A stretch of 64,000 nt of DNA from Hathewaya massiliensis (GCF_902143515.1 NZ_CABFVD010000009.1:57494-121493); one strand, 5' to 3'; numbered from the stretch's first letter, positions 8,777-17,878 are shown. Translations and numbers: made by a program. Notes: a model not told the origin generated them from the sequence alone.

Positions 8777-8817
8777 ACTCTACTGATTTATTCATAACAT
8801 TTCAGTAGAGTTTTTTA
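8777..8817 (+). terminator. Rho-independent terminator after the deacetylase gene
   Basis: ACTCTACTGA (8777-8786) pairs with TCAGTAGAGT (8802-8811), followed by a run of Ts. Confidence 0.85.
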
Positions 8818-8966
8818 TTGTTTTTGAGCTATATCAATGATTTATCAATAATCGTTCATATTTTATTTACATTTTTATACTGGTAAATTAATGATATGAT
8901 TCATTTCTATAGTAGATTTATACGGTTTTATGGCATGTCCTTCCTAACAGTCCAATAATTTTAACT

Positions 8967-8994
8967 TTGAATGAAAAAAATACTGTGTTAATAT
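8967..8994 (+). promoter_or_regulatory. Possible promoter of the CAP-domain gene
   Basis: TTGAAT (8967-8972), a 16-base spacer and TAATAT (8989-8994) give a moderate sigma-A promoter about 50 bases before the CAP gene. The rest of the 8818-9046 gap is AT-rich, and I see no riboswitch in it. Confidence 0.4.
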
Positions 8995-9046
8995 AGTCAC
9001 AAGTCCTTACCAAACAAATCTTATAAAAAAAGGAAGGAATGATAAA

Positions 9047-9901
9047 ATGAATAAACTATCAAAAATTTTATCAATCACTACTGCAACTTTAATTTCAATG
9101 TCTTTAAGTTCTTCAGTTTATGCAATTGGTCTAAATTGCAATGTAGCAACTAATTCAACTTGTAACCCAGTAAAAGTATTAAATTGTAACTCAGTAAATA
9201 ATTCAAACTTTAAAATATTAAATAATACTTGCGGAAATTTAAACGCTAATACTATAAATAATATATTAGCAAACTGTGGTTTAAGTAAATCATGTAACCA
9301 AAATATATTAGGAACTTCTTGCAATAGTAACTCATGTACTCAAAACAACTTAGTTAACTCTTGTGCTGGTGGTTCATGTAATCAAACTGCAAAACCAGTT
9401 AAACCTACTGCAAAACCAGCTACACCTGTTACAAAACCAACTACTCCTGCTCCAAAGCCAGCTACCTCTGCTGTAAAACCAGTTGCAAACCCTACTACTC
9501 AAACTAGTAGTAATTTTTCTCAATACCAACAAGAGGTTTTAAACCTTGTAAATGCAGAAAGAGCTAAGGCAGGATTAAAACCTTTAAAATTAAATGCTGA
9601 ACTTAATAAGGTTGCAACTTTAAAATCACAAGATATGGCAACTAAAAATTATTTCTCACATACTTCACCAACTTACGGTTCACCTTTTGATATGATGAGT
9701 AAATTTGGTATATCTTATAGAACTGCAGGTGAAAATATAGCTATGGGACAAAGAACTCCAAGTGAAGTTATGAACGGTTGGATGAATTCTGCTGGCCATA
9801 GAGCTAATATATTAAATGGAAGTTTCACAGACCTTGGTGTTGGAATTGCTAAAGATTCTAATGGAAGATTATACTGGACACAATCATTTATAGGAAAATA
9901 A
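9047..9901 (+). CDS. Secreted CAP/SCP-domain protein with cysteine-rich N-terminal region
   Basis: The product is 284 residues. A signal peptide (about 1-26, ending SSSVYA) is followed by an Asn-rich region with ten cysteines (about 29-116), then a Lys-Pro-Thr linker (about 118-150, repeated KPxTP units). The C-terminal CAP domain is of the YkwD type: LVNAERAKAGLKPL, FSHTSPTYGSPFDMM, AGENIA, WMNSAGHRANIL, and WTQSFIGK at the end. CAP proteins of this class are secreted by many clostridia and bacilli, and no enzymatic role is settled. All the cysteines are outside the CAP domain. It has an AAGGAAGG ribosome site and is a single gene with its own terminator. Confidence 0.88.
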   Translation: MNKLSKILSITTATLISMSLSSSVYAIGLNCNVATNSTCNPVKVLNCNSVNNSNFKILNNTCGNLNANTINNILANCGLSKSCNQNILGTSCNSNSCTQNNLVNSCAGGSCNQTAKPVKPTAKPATPVTKPTTPAPKPATSAVKPVANPTTQTSSNFSQYQQEVLNLVNAERAKAGLKPLKLNAELNKVATLKSQDMATKNYFSHTSPTYGSPFDMMSKFGISYRTAGENIAMGQRTPSEVMNGWMNSAGHRANILNGSFTDLGVGIAKDSNGRLYWTQSFIGK

Positions 9902-9928
9902 TAATTTAAGTAGATAAAAATTTGTTTT

Positions 9929-9985
9929 AATCAAAGGGATTGTTCTTAATTAAATTGGACAATCCCTTTGATTTTATTTTTTAGT
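9929..9985 (+). terminator. Rho-independent terminator after the CAP gene
   Basis: A perfect 15-bp stem, AATCAAAGGGATTGT (9929-9943) with its complement at 9959-9973, is followed by a T-rich tract. Confidence 0.88.
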
Positions 9986-10010
9986 TTTATTATATTCATA
10001 TTTAATTTAT

Positions 10011-10034
10011 CCCATGACTATCCACTCTAATAAA
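10011..10034 (-). repeat. Intergenic repeat family, end fragment (copy B)
   Basis: CCCATGACTATCCACTCTAA matches the conserved end of the repeat family also seen at 2851, 28285, 29452, 49100 and 50521. Only this end is recognisable here. Confidence 0.5.
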
Positions 10035-10063
10035 AGAAAACTAAACAACTTTTGGAAAACCCC

Positions 10064-10119
10064 TTGATTTTATATTAAATTCCATTTATAATATGCATAT
10101 GCAATTCATTTGCATGTGC
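10064..10119 (+). promoter_or_regulatory. Promoter and palindromic operator of the heavy-metal exporter
   Basis: TTGATT (10064-10069), a 17-base spacer and TATAAT (10087-10092) form a strong sigma-A promoter. Directly after the -10 box, covering the expected transcription start, lies an inverted repeat: GCATATGCAA (10095-10104), five bases, TTGCATGTGC (10110-10119). The arms match at 9 of 10 positions. This placement is typical of a repressor operator. A metal-sensing repressor is a reasonable guess given the downstream gene, but no regulator gene is adjacent. Confidence 0.65.
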
Positions 10120-10148
10120 TAAAATTTTTGTAAAGGAAGATTAATATT

Positions 10149-11090
10149 ATGCATATTTTAATACATAGTTTAACTCACGCACTGGAAGATACCATTAAAA
10201 TGATCCCTCTACTTTTTATAGTATTTTTCTTAATGGAGTATCTAGAAAGTAAATATGGTAACAAATTTAACAATAAAATTAAACAAGCAGGTAAATTAGG
10301 CCCCCTATTAGGTGCCCTACTTGGAATCATACCTCAATGTGGTATATCAATTTTAGCTGTAGGATTTTATTCTGAAAGACTTATTACTTTAGGTACCATG
10401 ATATCAGTTTTTATATCCACCTCTGATGAGGCCATTCCACTGATGATATCAAATCCAAAGGATGCTAAAACTGTACTTCCTCTTATTATAACAAAATTAG
10501 TATTAGGAGTTTTAATAGGGTATTCTATAGATTTCATATTTAAAAAGAATACTAAGTTAGCTCTAAATCCTATAAAAGACTTGGAAGTAAGTCCTTGCGA
10601 TTGTTGTATAGAAGAAAGTGTCCATTTTCATAGCCAAAACCATGATCACCATCATGGTCATACACATAGTGATTTTAATACTGAAGAAGATCATACTAGT
10701 ATAGGGCATATTTTTAAGCACTCTGGAAAAAAACTATTAAAAGTTACCCTATATATTTTAATAGTAACATTTATATTAAATATATTATTAGAAATAAAGG
10801 AACTATCCTCATTAATAGATATTGGCTCTAGAAATCTTACACTTCAAATATTGATTTCTTCTTTAATAGGACTTATTCCAAATTGCGCTACTTCTGTAGC
10901 ATTGGTTTCTGTATATTCCATGGGAACCTTAAGTTATAGCGCACTAATAAGTGGTTTAAGTGCAAATGCAGGCCTAGCTCTTATTTTATTATTTAGAGAA
11001 AAAGAAAACAGAAAATCTGCTATTTATATAACCTTAGTCTTATACCTATCGGCTATAATTTGTGGATTTTTAACAAGTATATTTTTTTAG
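10149..11090 (+). CDS. Putative heavy-metal / arsenic-type exporter with His-rich loop (ArsP_2-like)
   Basis: This 313-residue polytopic membrane protein has eight to ten hydrophobic segments arranged as two similar halves. Each half carries a Gly-Pro-Gln/Asn-Cys motif in a helix: GIIPQCGISI near residue 58 and GLIPNCATSV near residue 244. The cytoplasmic or extracytoplasmic loop between the halves is rich in histidine (SQNHDHHHGHTH, about 172-183) and has CDCC just before it, which strongly suggests metal binding. These features fit the 10-TM putative heavy-metal exporter family (ArsP_2), whose members are annotated as arsenic or manganese exporters. The metal cannot be read from sequence. 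It is a single gene with its own operator and terminator. Confidence 0.75.
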   Translation: MHILIHSLTHALEDTIKMIPLLFIVFFLMEYLESKYGNKFNNKIKQAGKLGPLLGALLGIIPQCGISILAVGFYSERLITLGTMISVFISTSDEAIPLMISNPKDAKTVLPLIITKLVLGVLIGYSIDFIFKKNTKLALNPIKDLEVSPCDCCIEESVHFHSQNHDHHHGHTHSDFNTEEDHTSIGHIFKHSGKKLLKVTLYILIVTFILNILLEIKELSSLIDIGSRNLTLQILISSLIGLIPNCATSVALVSVYSMGTLSYSALISGLSANAGLALILLFREKENRKSAIYITLVLYLSAIICGFLTSIFF

Positions 11091-11164
11091 TAATATAATC
11101 TTATTTAGTACTTTTAAAAATTTGTAATTTACTAAAGACTAAGCCATGAAAATAACTTTCTTTA

Positions 11165-11215
11165 ATAAAAACATCTTGTAATTTTAAATATTACAAGGTG
11201 TTTTTATTTTTTATA
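11165..11215 (+). terminator. Terminator after the metal exporter
   Basis: AAAAACATCTTGTAAT pairs with ATTACAAGGTGTTTTT across a short AT loop, followed by ATTTTTT. Confidence 0.82.
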
Positions 11216-11504
11216 AAATTACAGATACTAATTTAAATATGTGATTTTTTATTATTATCATTGTGTTTTCCTTTTCCATAAAATTATATATACTCTAATA
11301 TTTAATTTAACTTCCTAAAAGAACATTAAACATTATTTGTTTATACTATAATACAATGCTTATCTATAAATTCTTTCTATAGTTCTCCCCTTTTCATTGA
11401 ATATCTTCTTATTTTATTATAGAATTGCTTTGGCTAGCAAAATAAAAGTATTTTCTACAAATATTTTGACATGTTAAGAAAATTATATACTCAAAGGTGA
11501 TTTT
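11216..11504 (+). promoter_or_regulatory. Leader and probable promoter of the first opp operon
   Basis: This AT-rich gap holds one good candidate promoter: TTGAAT (11397-11402), a 17-base spacer, TAGAAT (11420-11425), giving a leader of roughly 70 bases. A TTGACA at 11464-11470 has no well-spaced -10 box. I see no riboswitch or repeat. Confidence 0.4.
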
Positions 11505-12473
11505 ATGAATAAAAAACTGCTATTTAAAAGAATATTAAACATTATACCCATGCTGTTTTTTATTTCTTTTGTTTCATTTATTCTTATGAATTTGGCTCCT
11601 GGTGATCCTGTACAAGCCTTTATAACTCCTGATATGGATTATAAAGAAATTCTAAGAATAAAACACAATATGGGACTAGATAAACCTATGGTAATAAGAT
11701 ATTTTATATGGCTTGGCAATATTTTAAAAGGAGATTTAGGTTACTCTATGATAACTCACCAAAAAGTTTCTATAGAAGTTGGTTCTAGAATGGGGCCTAC
11801 ACTTCTCCTAATGGGAAGTTCATTATTGTTATCAATAATAATATCTGTACCTTTAGGAATATATGTAGCAACACATAGAAATAAATTATGGGATACTATT
11901 TTTACTGTTATTACATATATAGGAATATCTATTCCTAGCTTTTGGTTTGGTATGATGATGATAAGTCTATTTGCTTCTAGGTTGAAACTATTTCCAAGCA
12001 TAGGTATGCATACTATAGGAGTTGAAGACTCTATTTTAGATGTTATATGGCATATGGTACTTCCTTGTTTAGTACTTACCTTTCCTAATGTATCAGTTTT
12101 AACAAGATATGTTCGTTCTAGCATAATAGGACAAATGGAAGAAGATTATGTTGAAACCGCCTTAGCAAAGGGAGCCTCTAAAAATAGAGTAATGAGAAGA
12201 CATGTACTTAAAAATTCACTACTACCTTTAATAACTATTTTATGTATGAGTTTACCCGGAATATTTACTGGTGCATTTATTACTGAAACTATATTTGCAT
12301 GGCCAGGCATGGGAAAATTAGGTATGAGTTCAATTTTAAGCCTAGATTATCCTGTTATAATGGCTATTACAATGTTGTCATCTACATTACTTATAATAGG
12401 AAACTTAATTGCAGATTTACTATATGGGGTAATAGATCCTAGAATAAGGGTGGTGGGTGATGAAAATGAATAA
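11505..12473 (+). CDS. oppB: Peptide/nickel-type ABC transporter permease (OppB-like), system 1
   Basis: This 322-residue inner-membrane permease has six transmembrane helices. The N-terminus reads LLFKRILNIIPMLFF, then APGDPVQAF, the first-loop signature of DppB/OppB proteins. The EAA loop that contacts the ATPase is AKGASKNRVMRRHVLKN, and the C-terminus ends DPRIRV as usual. It pairs with the OppC-like permease directly downstream (overlapping ends) and the lipoprotein at 13523. No ATPase gene belongs to this operon, so it probably uses ATPases made elsewhere, perhaps those of the convergent system 2. The substrate class (oligopeptide, dipeptide or nickel) cannot be assigned. It has an AAAGGTGA ribosome site and an ATG start. 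Confidence 0.9.
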   Translation: MNKKLLFKRILNIIPMLFFISFVSFILMNLAPGDPVQAFITPDMDYKEILRIKHNMGLDKPMVIRYFIWLGNILKGDLGYSMITHQKVSIEVGSRMGPTLLLMGSSLLLSIIISVPLGIYVATHRNKLWDTIFTVITYIGISIPSFWFGMMMISLFASRLKLFPSIGMHTIGVEDSILDVIWHMVLPCLVLTFPNVSVLTRYVRSSIIGQMEEDYVETALAKGASKNRVMRRHVLKNSLLPLITILCMSLPGIFTGAFITETIFAWPGMGKLGMSSILSLDYPVIMAITMLSSTLLIIGNLIADLLYGVIDPRIRVVGDENE

Positions 12474-13410
12474 AACCTTAGATAGAAAACAATTATTTAC
12501 TGAAGAAAACTTTAAATTTATTAATAGAGATTTATCTTCTTTATCAGAAGAGGAATTATTTCTAGATAAAAATAGATATATAGATAATCTAATTAGAGAA
12601 ATTAAAAGAAATAAACTAGCTTTCTTTTCATGTACAATTTTAATTGTAGTTTTTCTTTGCTCTATATTTGCATTTTTATCTCCATATGATCCAAATAAAA
12701 TAACTATATCAGAAAGATTAAATCCACCTTCACTTAAACATCTTTTTGGTACAGATGAATTAGGAAGAGATTATTTCACTAGAATACTCTATGGTGGAAG
12801 GGTTTCCCTTACTGTAGGCTTTTTATCCATGATAATTTCTGTAGTTATTGGAACCTTTGTTGGAACCTTTAGTGGGTTTATTGGAGGAAAAACAGATAAA
12901 CTTATAATGAGGTGTATTGATGTTTTAATGTGCATTCCAACCTTTTTTCTTATATTAATTGCAAATGCTTATTTAAAGCCAGGATTAAAAAATGTAATTA
13001 TAATTATAGGTATATTTGGTTGGATGGACACTGCTAGAATAGTTCGTTCAGAAACTCTTTCCTATAGAGAAAGGGAGTATGTACTAGCTTCCCATTCCAT
13101 GGGTGCTTCTAGTTGGCATATGATAAAAAAACATATAATTCCAAATGTTATGCCTACAGTTATTGTAGTATCTTCCATAGGAATTGCGGGCGCTATATTA
13201 ACAGAATCCGCCCTAAGTTTCTTAGGTCTTGGAGTTCAAGCTCCAACTGCTTCCTGGGGAAGTATGTTGCAAACAGCGCAAGGATATTTATCACAATCTC
13301 CATTTATAGCCCTATTCCCGGGCCTTTCCATACTACTTACCGTATTAAGTTTTAATATACTTGGAGATGTCTTAAGAGTTGCCTTGGAGCCTAAGATAAA
13401 TAAAAAATAA
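12460..13410 (+). CDS. oppC: Peptide/nickel-type ABC transporter permease (OppC-like), system 1
   Basis: This permease of about 316 residues overlaps the end of the OppB-like gene by 14 bases. The exact start is uncertain: GTG 12457, ATG 12460 and ATG 12466 all lie behind AAGGGTGGTGGG. Family landmarks are a long cytoplasmic N-terminus before the first helix, GTDELGRDYF after it, the EAA loop SHSMGASSWHMIKKHIIPN, and the C-terminal ESALSFLGLG segment. It forms the permease heterodimer with OppB of the same operon. Confidence 0.9.
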   Translation: MKMNKTLDRKQLFTEENFKFINRDLSSLSEEELFLDKNRYIDNLIREIKRNKLAFFSCTILIVVFLCSIFAFLSPYDPNKITISERLNPPSLKHLFGTDELGRDYFTRILYGGRVSLTVGFLSMIISVVIGTFVGTFSGFIGGKTDKLIMRCIDVLMCIPTFFLILIANAYLKPGLKNVIIIIGIFGWMDTARIVRSETLSYREREYVLASHSMGASSWHMIKKHIIPNVMPTVIVVSSIGIAGAILTESALSFLGLGVQAPTASWGSMLQTAQGYLSQSPFIALFPGLSILLTVLSFNILGDVLRVALEPKINKK

Positions 13411-13522
13411 TGTCCATTGATAAAAGTAATATAATTTATTTAAAAGTTTAAAAAGTATTATAAACTTAATAGTCTATAGTGCTTATTAATAAATTTTAAT
13501 TTATAATTTTGGGGGGAACAAA

Positions 13523-15133
13523 ATGAAAAAGAAACTTATTGCTACTTTACTTTCTGTCAGTCTAGCACTTTCTTTAGCTGCATGTGGTAATAAAGCTGCT
13601 GACGACAAGAAAAAAGATAATGGCAAAGCTCAAGAACAAAAAGCTGATACTGCCAAGAAAAAGGATGGAGGCACTGTTATTCTATCAGCATCTACAGACC
13701 CTACTAGCTTAAATCCATTCTTTAGATATAATAGAATTACTTATACTGTAAGTAATGCTCTATTTGATCCACTATTTAGAGAACATAATGGTAAAAAAGA
13801 ATACTGTCTTGCAAAAGATTTAAAAATCTCTGAAGATATGCTAACTTATACCTTAACACTAAAAGATGGTTTAAAATGGCATGATGGTGAAAAAATCACT
13901 GCTGATGACATAGTTTATACAGTTAAAGCTCTGCTAGATAAAAATCAAAACATTGAGGCTAGAGGGAGCTTTGTTATAAATGATAAGGATGTAAAAGTTG
14001 AGAAAAAAGATGACTTAACTGTTGAATTTAAATTACCTCAAGTATATGTTCCATTTGAATCAGCTTTAGGTGACTTTAGACCTATTCCAAAACATATATT
14101 TGAGAAAGAAAAAAGCATGGAAAAAGCTGAAGCTTCAACAGCAAAACCTGTTGGTTCAGGTCCATTTAAATTTAAAGAATGGAAAAAAGGTGAAATGCTA
14201 ACTCTTGAAAGATTCAATGACTATCATAATGGAAAACCAAGCGTTGAAAAATTTGTATTTAGAATTTCTTCAGACTCTAATGCAACTTCAGCTGCTTTCC
14301 AAAATGGTGAAATTACAGCAACATATCTTTCTGATGAAAAATATTTAAAATACTCTAAAGATGAAAACTTTAAAACTTACACTTTTGATGAAGGAATGGT
14401 TAATTACATAGTATTTAACACAAAAAATCCTATACTTCAAAAGAAAGAAGTTAGACAAGCAATTTCTTATGCTTTAAATAAAGAAGAAATATTAAAATCA
14501 GATGCTGGTACAACTGAATTAACTAAAAAAGCTTATTCCGTAATGCCACCTTCTGCAAAATTTTATACTGAAGATATAGAAAAATATGAACATAACATGG
14601 ACAAAGCTAAAGAATTAATGAAAAAAGCTGGTGTATCTAAGGGAAAACTTAAATTCATGTATAAAGGTGAAGACGAAACTGAAAAGAAAATGGTTCTTGT
14701 AGTTCAACAACAATTAAAAGAAATTGGTATTGATGTAGAAGCTGTGTCTATAGACACTCAAACTTTCTTTGCTAAACTTATGGGTGAAAAAGAAAGAGAT
14801 TATGATCTTATAATAAACGGTTACGTTATGGGAGATGAACCAAGTGCTTATGGCGAAGTTTATAGCACTAAAGCATCCTTTAATGCTTCTCAACACTCAA
14901 ATAAGGAACTAGATAAATTATTTGATGATGCTAAAGTTGAAAAAGATGAAGCTAAGAGAAAAGAAATGTATGAAAAAGTTCAAAAAATCATAGCTGAAGA
15001 TGCTTCTGTATACACTCTTGATTACTCTATATCAAAAGTTGGAGCTACTAAAAAATTAGCTGGAGTTGAAGAGGCTAAATTAGTTCCAATTTATATGTTT
15101 GAAGATTTATCTAAATTATACTTTACTGAATAG
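13523..15133 (+). CDS. oppA: Oligopeptide-binding lipoprotein (SBP_bac_5), system 1
   Basis: The product is 536 residues. A lipoprotein signal (MKKKLIATLLSVSLALSLAAC, here split as basic, hydrophobic and LAAC parts) puts the lipidated Cys at residue 21. A charged Lys/Asp spacer leads into an extracellular solute-binding family 5 domain with LKWHDGEKITADDIVYT, KPVGSGPFKF and EVRQAISYALNKEE. It captures peptides, or possibly metal chelates, at the cell surface and hands them to the OppBC pore. It lies 112 bases after oppC behind GGGGGGAAC and is transcribed towards the second system's oppA, with a common terminator in between. It is clearly diverged from the other OppA, so the specificities probably differ. 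Confidence 0.9.
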   Translation: MKKKLIATLLSVSLALSLAACGNKAADDKKKDNGKAQEQKADTAKKKDGGTVILSASTDPTSLNPFFRYNRITYTVSNALFDPLFREHNGKKEYCLAKDLKISEDMLTYTLTLKDGLKWHDGEKITADDIVYTVKALLDKNQNIEARGSFVINDKDVKVEKKDDLTVEFKLPQVYVPFESALGDFRPIPKHIFEKEKSMEKAEASTAKPVGSGPFKFKEWKKGEMLTLERFNDYHNGKPSVEKFVFRISSDSNATSAAFQNGEITATYLSDEKYLKYSKDENFKTYTFDEGMVNYIVFNTKNPILQKKEVRQAISYALNKEEILKSDAGTTELTKKAYSVMPPSAKFYTEDIEKYEHNMDKAKELMKKAGVSKGKLKFMYKGEDETEKKMVLVVQQQLKEIGIDVEAVSIDTQTFFAKLMGEKERDYDLIINGYVMGDEPSAYGEVYSTKASFNASQHSNKELDKLFDDAKVEKDEAKRKEMYEKVQKIIAEDASVYTLDYSISKVGATKKLAGVEEAKLVPIYMFEDLSKLYFTE

Positions 15134-15155
15134 AATAAAAATACTTTTTCAAAAT

Positions 15156-15186
15156 AAAATAAGCACTCCTATGGAGTGCTTATTTT
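15156..15186. terminator. Bidirectional terminator between the two opp operons
   Basis: A perfect 14-bp stem, AAAATAAGCACTCC and its complement around a 3-base loop, has A/T tracts on both sides and serves both convergent operons. Confidence 0.88.
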
Positions 15187-15190
15187 ATTT

Positions 15191-16792
15191 CTATTTATCT
15201 AACCAAACATAAGTAAATTCTGCTTCGGATGCTTTATCAGCAACATCTCCAGCTGGATGACCTTTTACATAAGATTTAACAACTAATTTTGCTCCTTTTT
15301 CATATAAGAACACCGCTGGTAAATCTTCTGATAATAATTTTTGTACTTCCTTATATACAGGTGCTCTATCTTCTTTTGATGATAGAGTTACTCCCTTGTT
15401 TAAAAGTTCCTCCATCTTAGGATTGTTGTATCCACCTAAATTCATTGATCCTTTAGCAGCAAAACGGCTTGATATAGCTGATATATCTGGACCTTGATAT
15501 CCTCCAAGCATTGTTAATTCAAAGTTACGACCATTCCAAACCTTATCGTCATAAGACGCATCGTCCATTGCATTAACCTTTAAATCTATACCAAATTCTT
15601 TAAAATTCGACTTTAAAACTTCTACTATATCTTCAAATCCTGGATAAGTATCCATTGTTGTAGTAAAATAAATTCCTTTATCATCTGCTTTATATCCTGC
15701 CTCTTCAAGTAATGCTTTTGCCTTTTTAATATCTCTTTCTGGAAGTTTAGCATCTTTATTTATTGCCCAATCATAAAGTGGTGATATAAAGTATTCTGAT
15801 TTTTGTCCCATTCCCTTTAAAGCTTTATTAAATATTTCATCTCTATCAATACCATACGCTACTGCTTGTCTAACTTTTAAATCTGCAAATTTGCCTTTCT
15901 TTACATTGAAATGTATATAACCTTTGTTTGGCCAAAGTTTGTTATATATTACATACTCTTTATTGTCCTTATACTTGCCAAGTTCATTTGTTGGTACTCC
16001 ATTTCTAGTTTCATCAATTTCTCCGTTTAACCATGATTGATATGCAGTATTTTTATCAGGAATTATGGAGAATACAACTTTATCTAAATAAGGTTTATCA
16101 CCCCAATAGTTATCATTTTTTTCAATTGTTACACTTTGTCCTTTTTTGTGTTCAACAAATTTAAATGGGCCTGTTCCTATAGGCTTTTGATTTGCTGGAT
16201 TTTTAAGCCAATCAGTTCCCTTATATACGTGTTCTGGCATTATATATGTACCAAACCAAGCAATATATCCTAACAAACCAGAATTAGGTTCCTTTAGCTT
16301 AAATTCTACCGTATTTTTATCAGGACAAGTAATTTCTTTTATGTCTGAAAGAGAATCTGAAGCAAATCCTTTTTCTTTTATTATTTGATCAAAAGTCCAT
16401 TTTACATCTGAGGAACTAAACTCTTTATCATCATGCCACTTTACATTTTCTTGAAGGTGGAAAGTTATTGTCTTACCATCTTCTGAAAAATCCCACTTCT
16501 TTGCAAGGTCTGGGATAACTTGATCGTTTCCATTAATTTTTACAAGTTTATTAAAAACATTTTGAATTACTATATATGCACCATCATCAGCTTGTGCATC
16601 AGGATTATATGTTTGTGGTTCCCTCTCCACAGATACTACAAATGTGCCACCCTTTTTAGGTTCTTTTGCAGTTTGCTGTGCCTTATTTTCACTATCTTTA
16701 GTGTTTTTGCTACTATCACTGTTAGCATTTCCACAACCCGCAAATAAGCCAAAACATAATAACATAGCCAATATTAAGGATATTCTTTTCAC
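15191..16792 (-). CDS. oppA: Oligopeptide-binding lipoprotein (SBP_bac_5), system 2
   Basis: The product is 533 residues from the GTG at 16792, which follows GGGGGA by seven bases; an ATG at 16807 overlaps that ribosome site and would add five residues in front of the signal. The signal peptide KRISLILAMLLCFGLFAGC gives a lipobox FAGC. The binding domain shows VKWHDDKEFSSSDVKWTFD, KPIGTGPFKF and KVRQAVAYGIDRDEIF. It is the last gene of the second operon, after oppF, a position often seen for opp-type binding proteins. A hairpin in the 117-base gap to oppF may set its relative expression. Confidence 0.9.
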   Translation of the reverse strand: MKRISLILAMLLCFGLFAGCGNANSDSSKNTKDSENKAQQTAKEPKKGGTFVVSVEREPQTYNPDAQADDGAYIVIQNVFNKLVKINGNDQVIPDLAKKWDFSEDGKTITFHLQENVKWHDDKEFSSSDVKWTFDQIIKEKGFASDSLSDIKEITCPDKNTVEFKLKEPNSGLLGYIAWFGTYIMPEHVYKGTDWLKNPANQKPIGTGPFKFVEHKKGQSVTIEKNDNYWGDKPYLDKVVFSIIPDKNTAYQSWLNGEIDETRNGVPTNELGKYKDNKEYVIYNKLWPNKGYIHFNVKKGKFADLKVRQAVAYGIDRDEIFNKALKGMGQKSEYFISPLYDWAINKDAKLPERDIKKAKALLEEAGYKADDKGIYFTTTMDTYPGFEDIVEVLKSNFKEFGIDLKVNAMDDASYDDKVWNGRNFELTMLGGYQGPDISAISSRFAAKGSMNLGGYNNPKMEELLNKGVTLSSKEDRAPVYKEVQKLLSEDLPAVFLYEKGAKLVVKSYVKGHPAGDVADKASEAEFTYVWLDK

Positions 16793-16845
16793 TTTTATTT
16801 CCCCCATTTATTTTAATATTTATTGGTACAGCTTTAGTAATAAAC

Positions 16846-16887
16846 TATTAAGCTGAATTCCAATAATTGTACCTCTGTAGCTTAATA
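16846..16887 (-). other. Intercistronic stem-loop between oppF and oppA
   Basis: TATTAAGCT (16846-16854) pairs perfectly with AGCTTAATA (16879-16887); there is no T-tract. Such a structure may protect or separately set the level of oppA mRNA. That role is inferred. Confidence 0.45.
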
Positions 16888-16909
16888 ATCATTTTTATCA
16901 CCTCCAGAT

Positions 16910-17878
16910 TTAACTATTAAGATCTAAGTAAAAGCAACTTGCATAGTGTCCCTGTCCTACCTCCACCATAGGTGGATATGATTCTTTACAATTGCCACAC
17001 ACCTTATAGCATCTTGATGAAAAGTAACAACCTTGGTTTAGGTTTACTGGTGTTGGTGGTTCCCCACTAATTTTAATTACATTACGTTTTTCACCTGGAT
17101 CTATAGAGCCACAATTCGATATTAAAACCTTTGTATATGGATGTTGTGGATTTTGAATAATATGATCTGTTTTTCCTATTTCAACTATTTTTCCAAGGTA
17201 CATTACTGCAATATCATCAGATATATATCGAGTAGTGGCAATATCATGGCTTATAAAAACCATTCCTGCACCTTCTTCTTTTGTAAGTTTTGATAATACA
17301 TTTATTATATCTGCACGAACAGATACATCTAGCATAGAAACAGGCTCATCTGCAATAATGAGTTTTGGATTTAAAAGCATTGCTCTGATTATAGATATTC
17401 TTTGAAGTTGTCCACCTGAAAGTTCATGAGGATATCTATTTAAAAAATCCCTTGCTGGTTTTATGCCTGATTTCTCCATGATATCTAAACAAATATCTAT
17501 TCTTTCTTCCTTAGAACTTCCTATACTATGTATTTTTAATGCAGTAGTTAAAATATTTTTAATATTATTTCTTGGATCAAAGGTGTCAAAAGGATTTTGA
17601 AAAATCATTTGACAGTTTCTTCTAAATTCTAAGGGATCTTTCCTAAAAATTTTCTCTATTGATTCTCCTCCAAACTTAATGCTACCATGTGTTGGCTTAT
17701 CTAATCCCACCAATAACCTTCCAAGAGTAGATTTTCCACATCCTGACTCACCTATGACCCCTAAAACTTTTCCCTTTTCTAGAGAAAAATTTACTCCATT
17801 AACAGCTTTAATAATTTGATTTTTCTTTTTTTGAACGTATTCCTTAGTTAAATTATCTACTTCTAGTAAACTACTCAC
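16910..17878 (-). CDS. oppF: Peptide ABC transporter ATPase (OppF-like), system 2
   Basis: The product is 322 residues from a GTG at 17878, placed eight bases after GGAGG; the gene therefore overlaps the oppD stop by eight bases. The ATPase motifs are complete: Walker A GESGCGKST, signature LSGGQLQRI, Walker B LIIADEPVSMLD and the switch His in FISHD. The C-terminal oligopeptide-transporter extension has the usual cysteines (QGCYFSSRCYKVCGNC and CFY) that can hold an iron-sulfur cluster in relatives. It forms the ATPase dimer with OppD. Confidence 0.92.
   Translation of the reverse strand: MSSLLEVDNLTKEYVQKKKNQIIKAVNGVNFSLEKGKVLGVIGESGCGKSTLGRLLVGLDKPTHGSIKFGGESIEKIFRKDPLEFRRNCQMIFQNPFDTFDPRNNIKNILTTALKIHSIGSSKEERIDICLDIMEKSGIKPARDFLNRYPHELSGGQLQRISIIRAMLLNPKLIIADEPVSMLDVSVRADIINVLSKLTKEEGAGMVFISHDIATTRYISDDIAVMYLGKIVEIGKTDHIIQNPQHPYTKVLISNCGSIDPGEKRNVIKISGEPPTPVNLNQGCYFSSRCYKVCGNCKESYPPMVEVGQGHYASCFYLDLNS

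Noticed and set aside
8818..9046. Possible riboswitch before the CAP gene
   Set aside because: No match to c-di-GMP, S-box or other motifs that I know; only a promoter-like pair and AT-rich leader.
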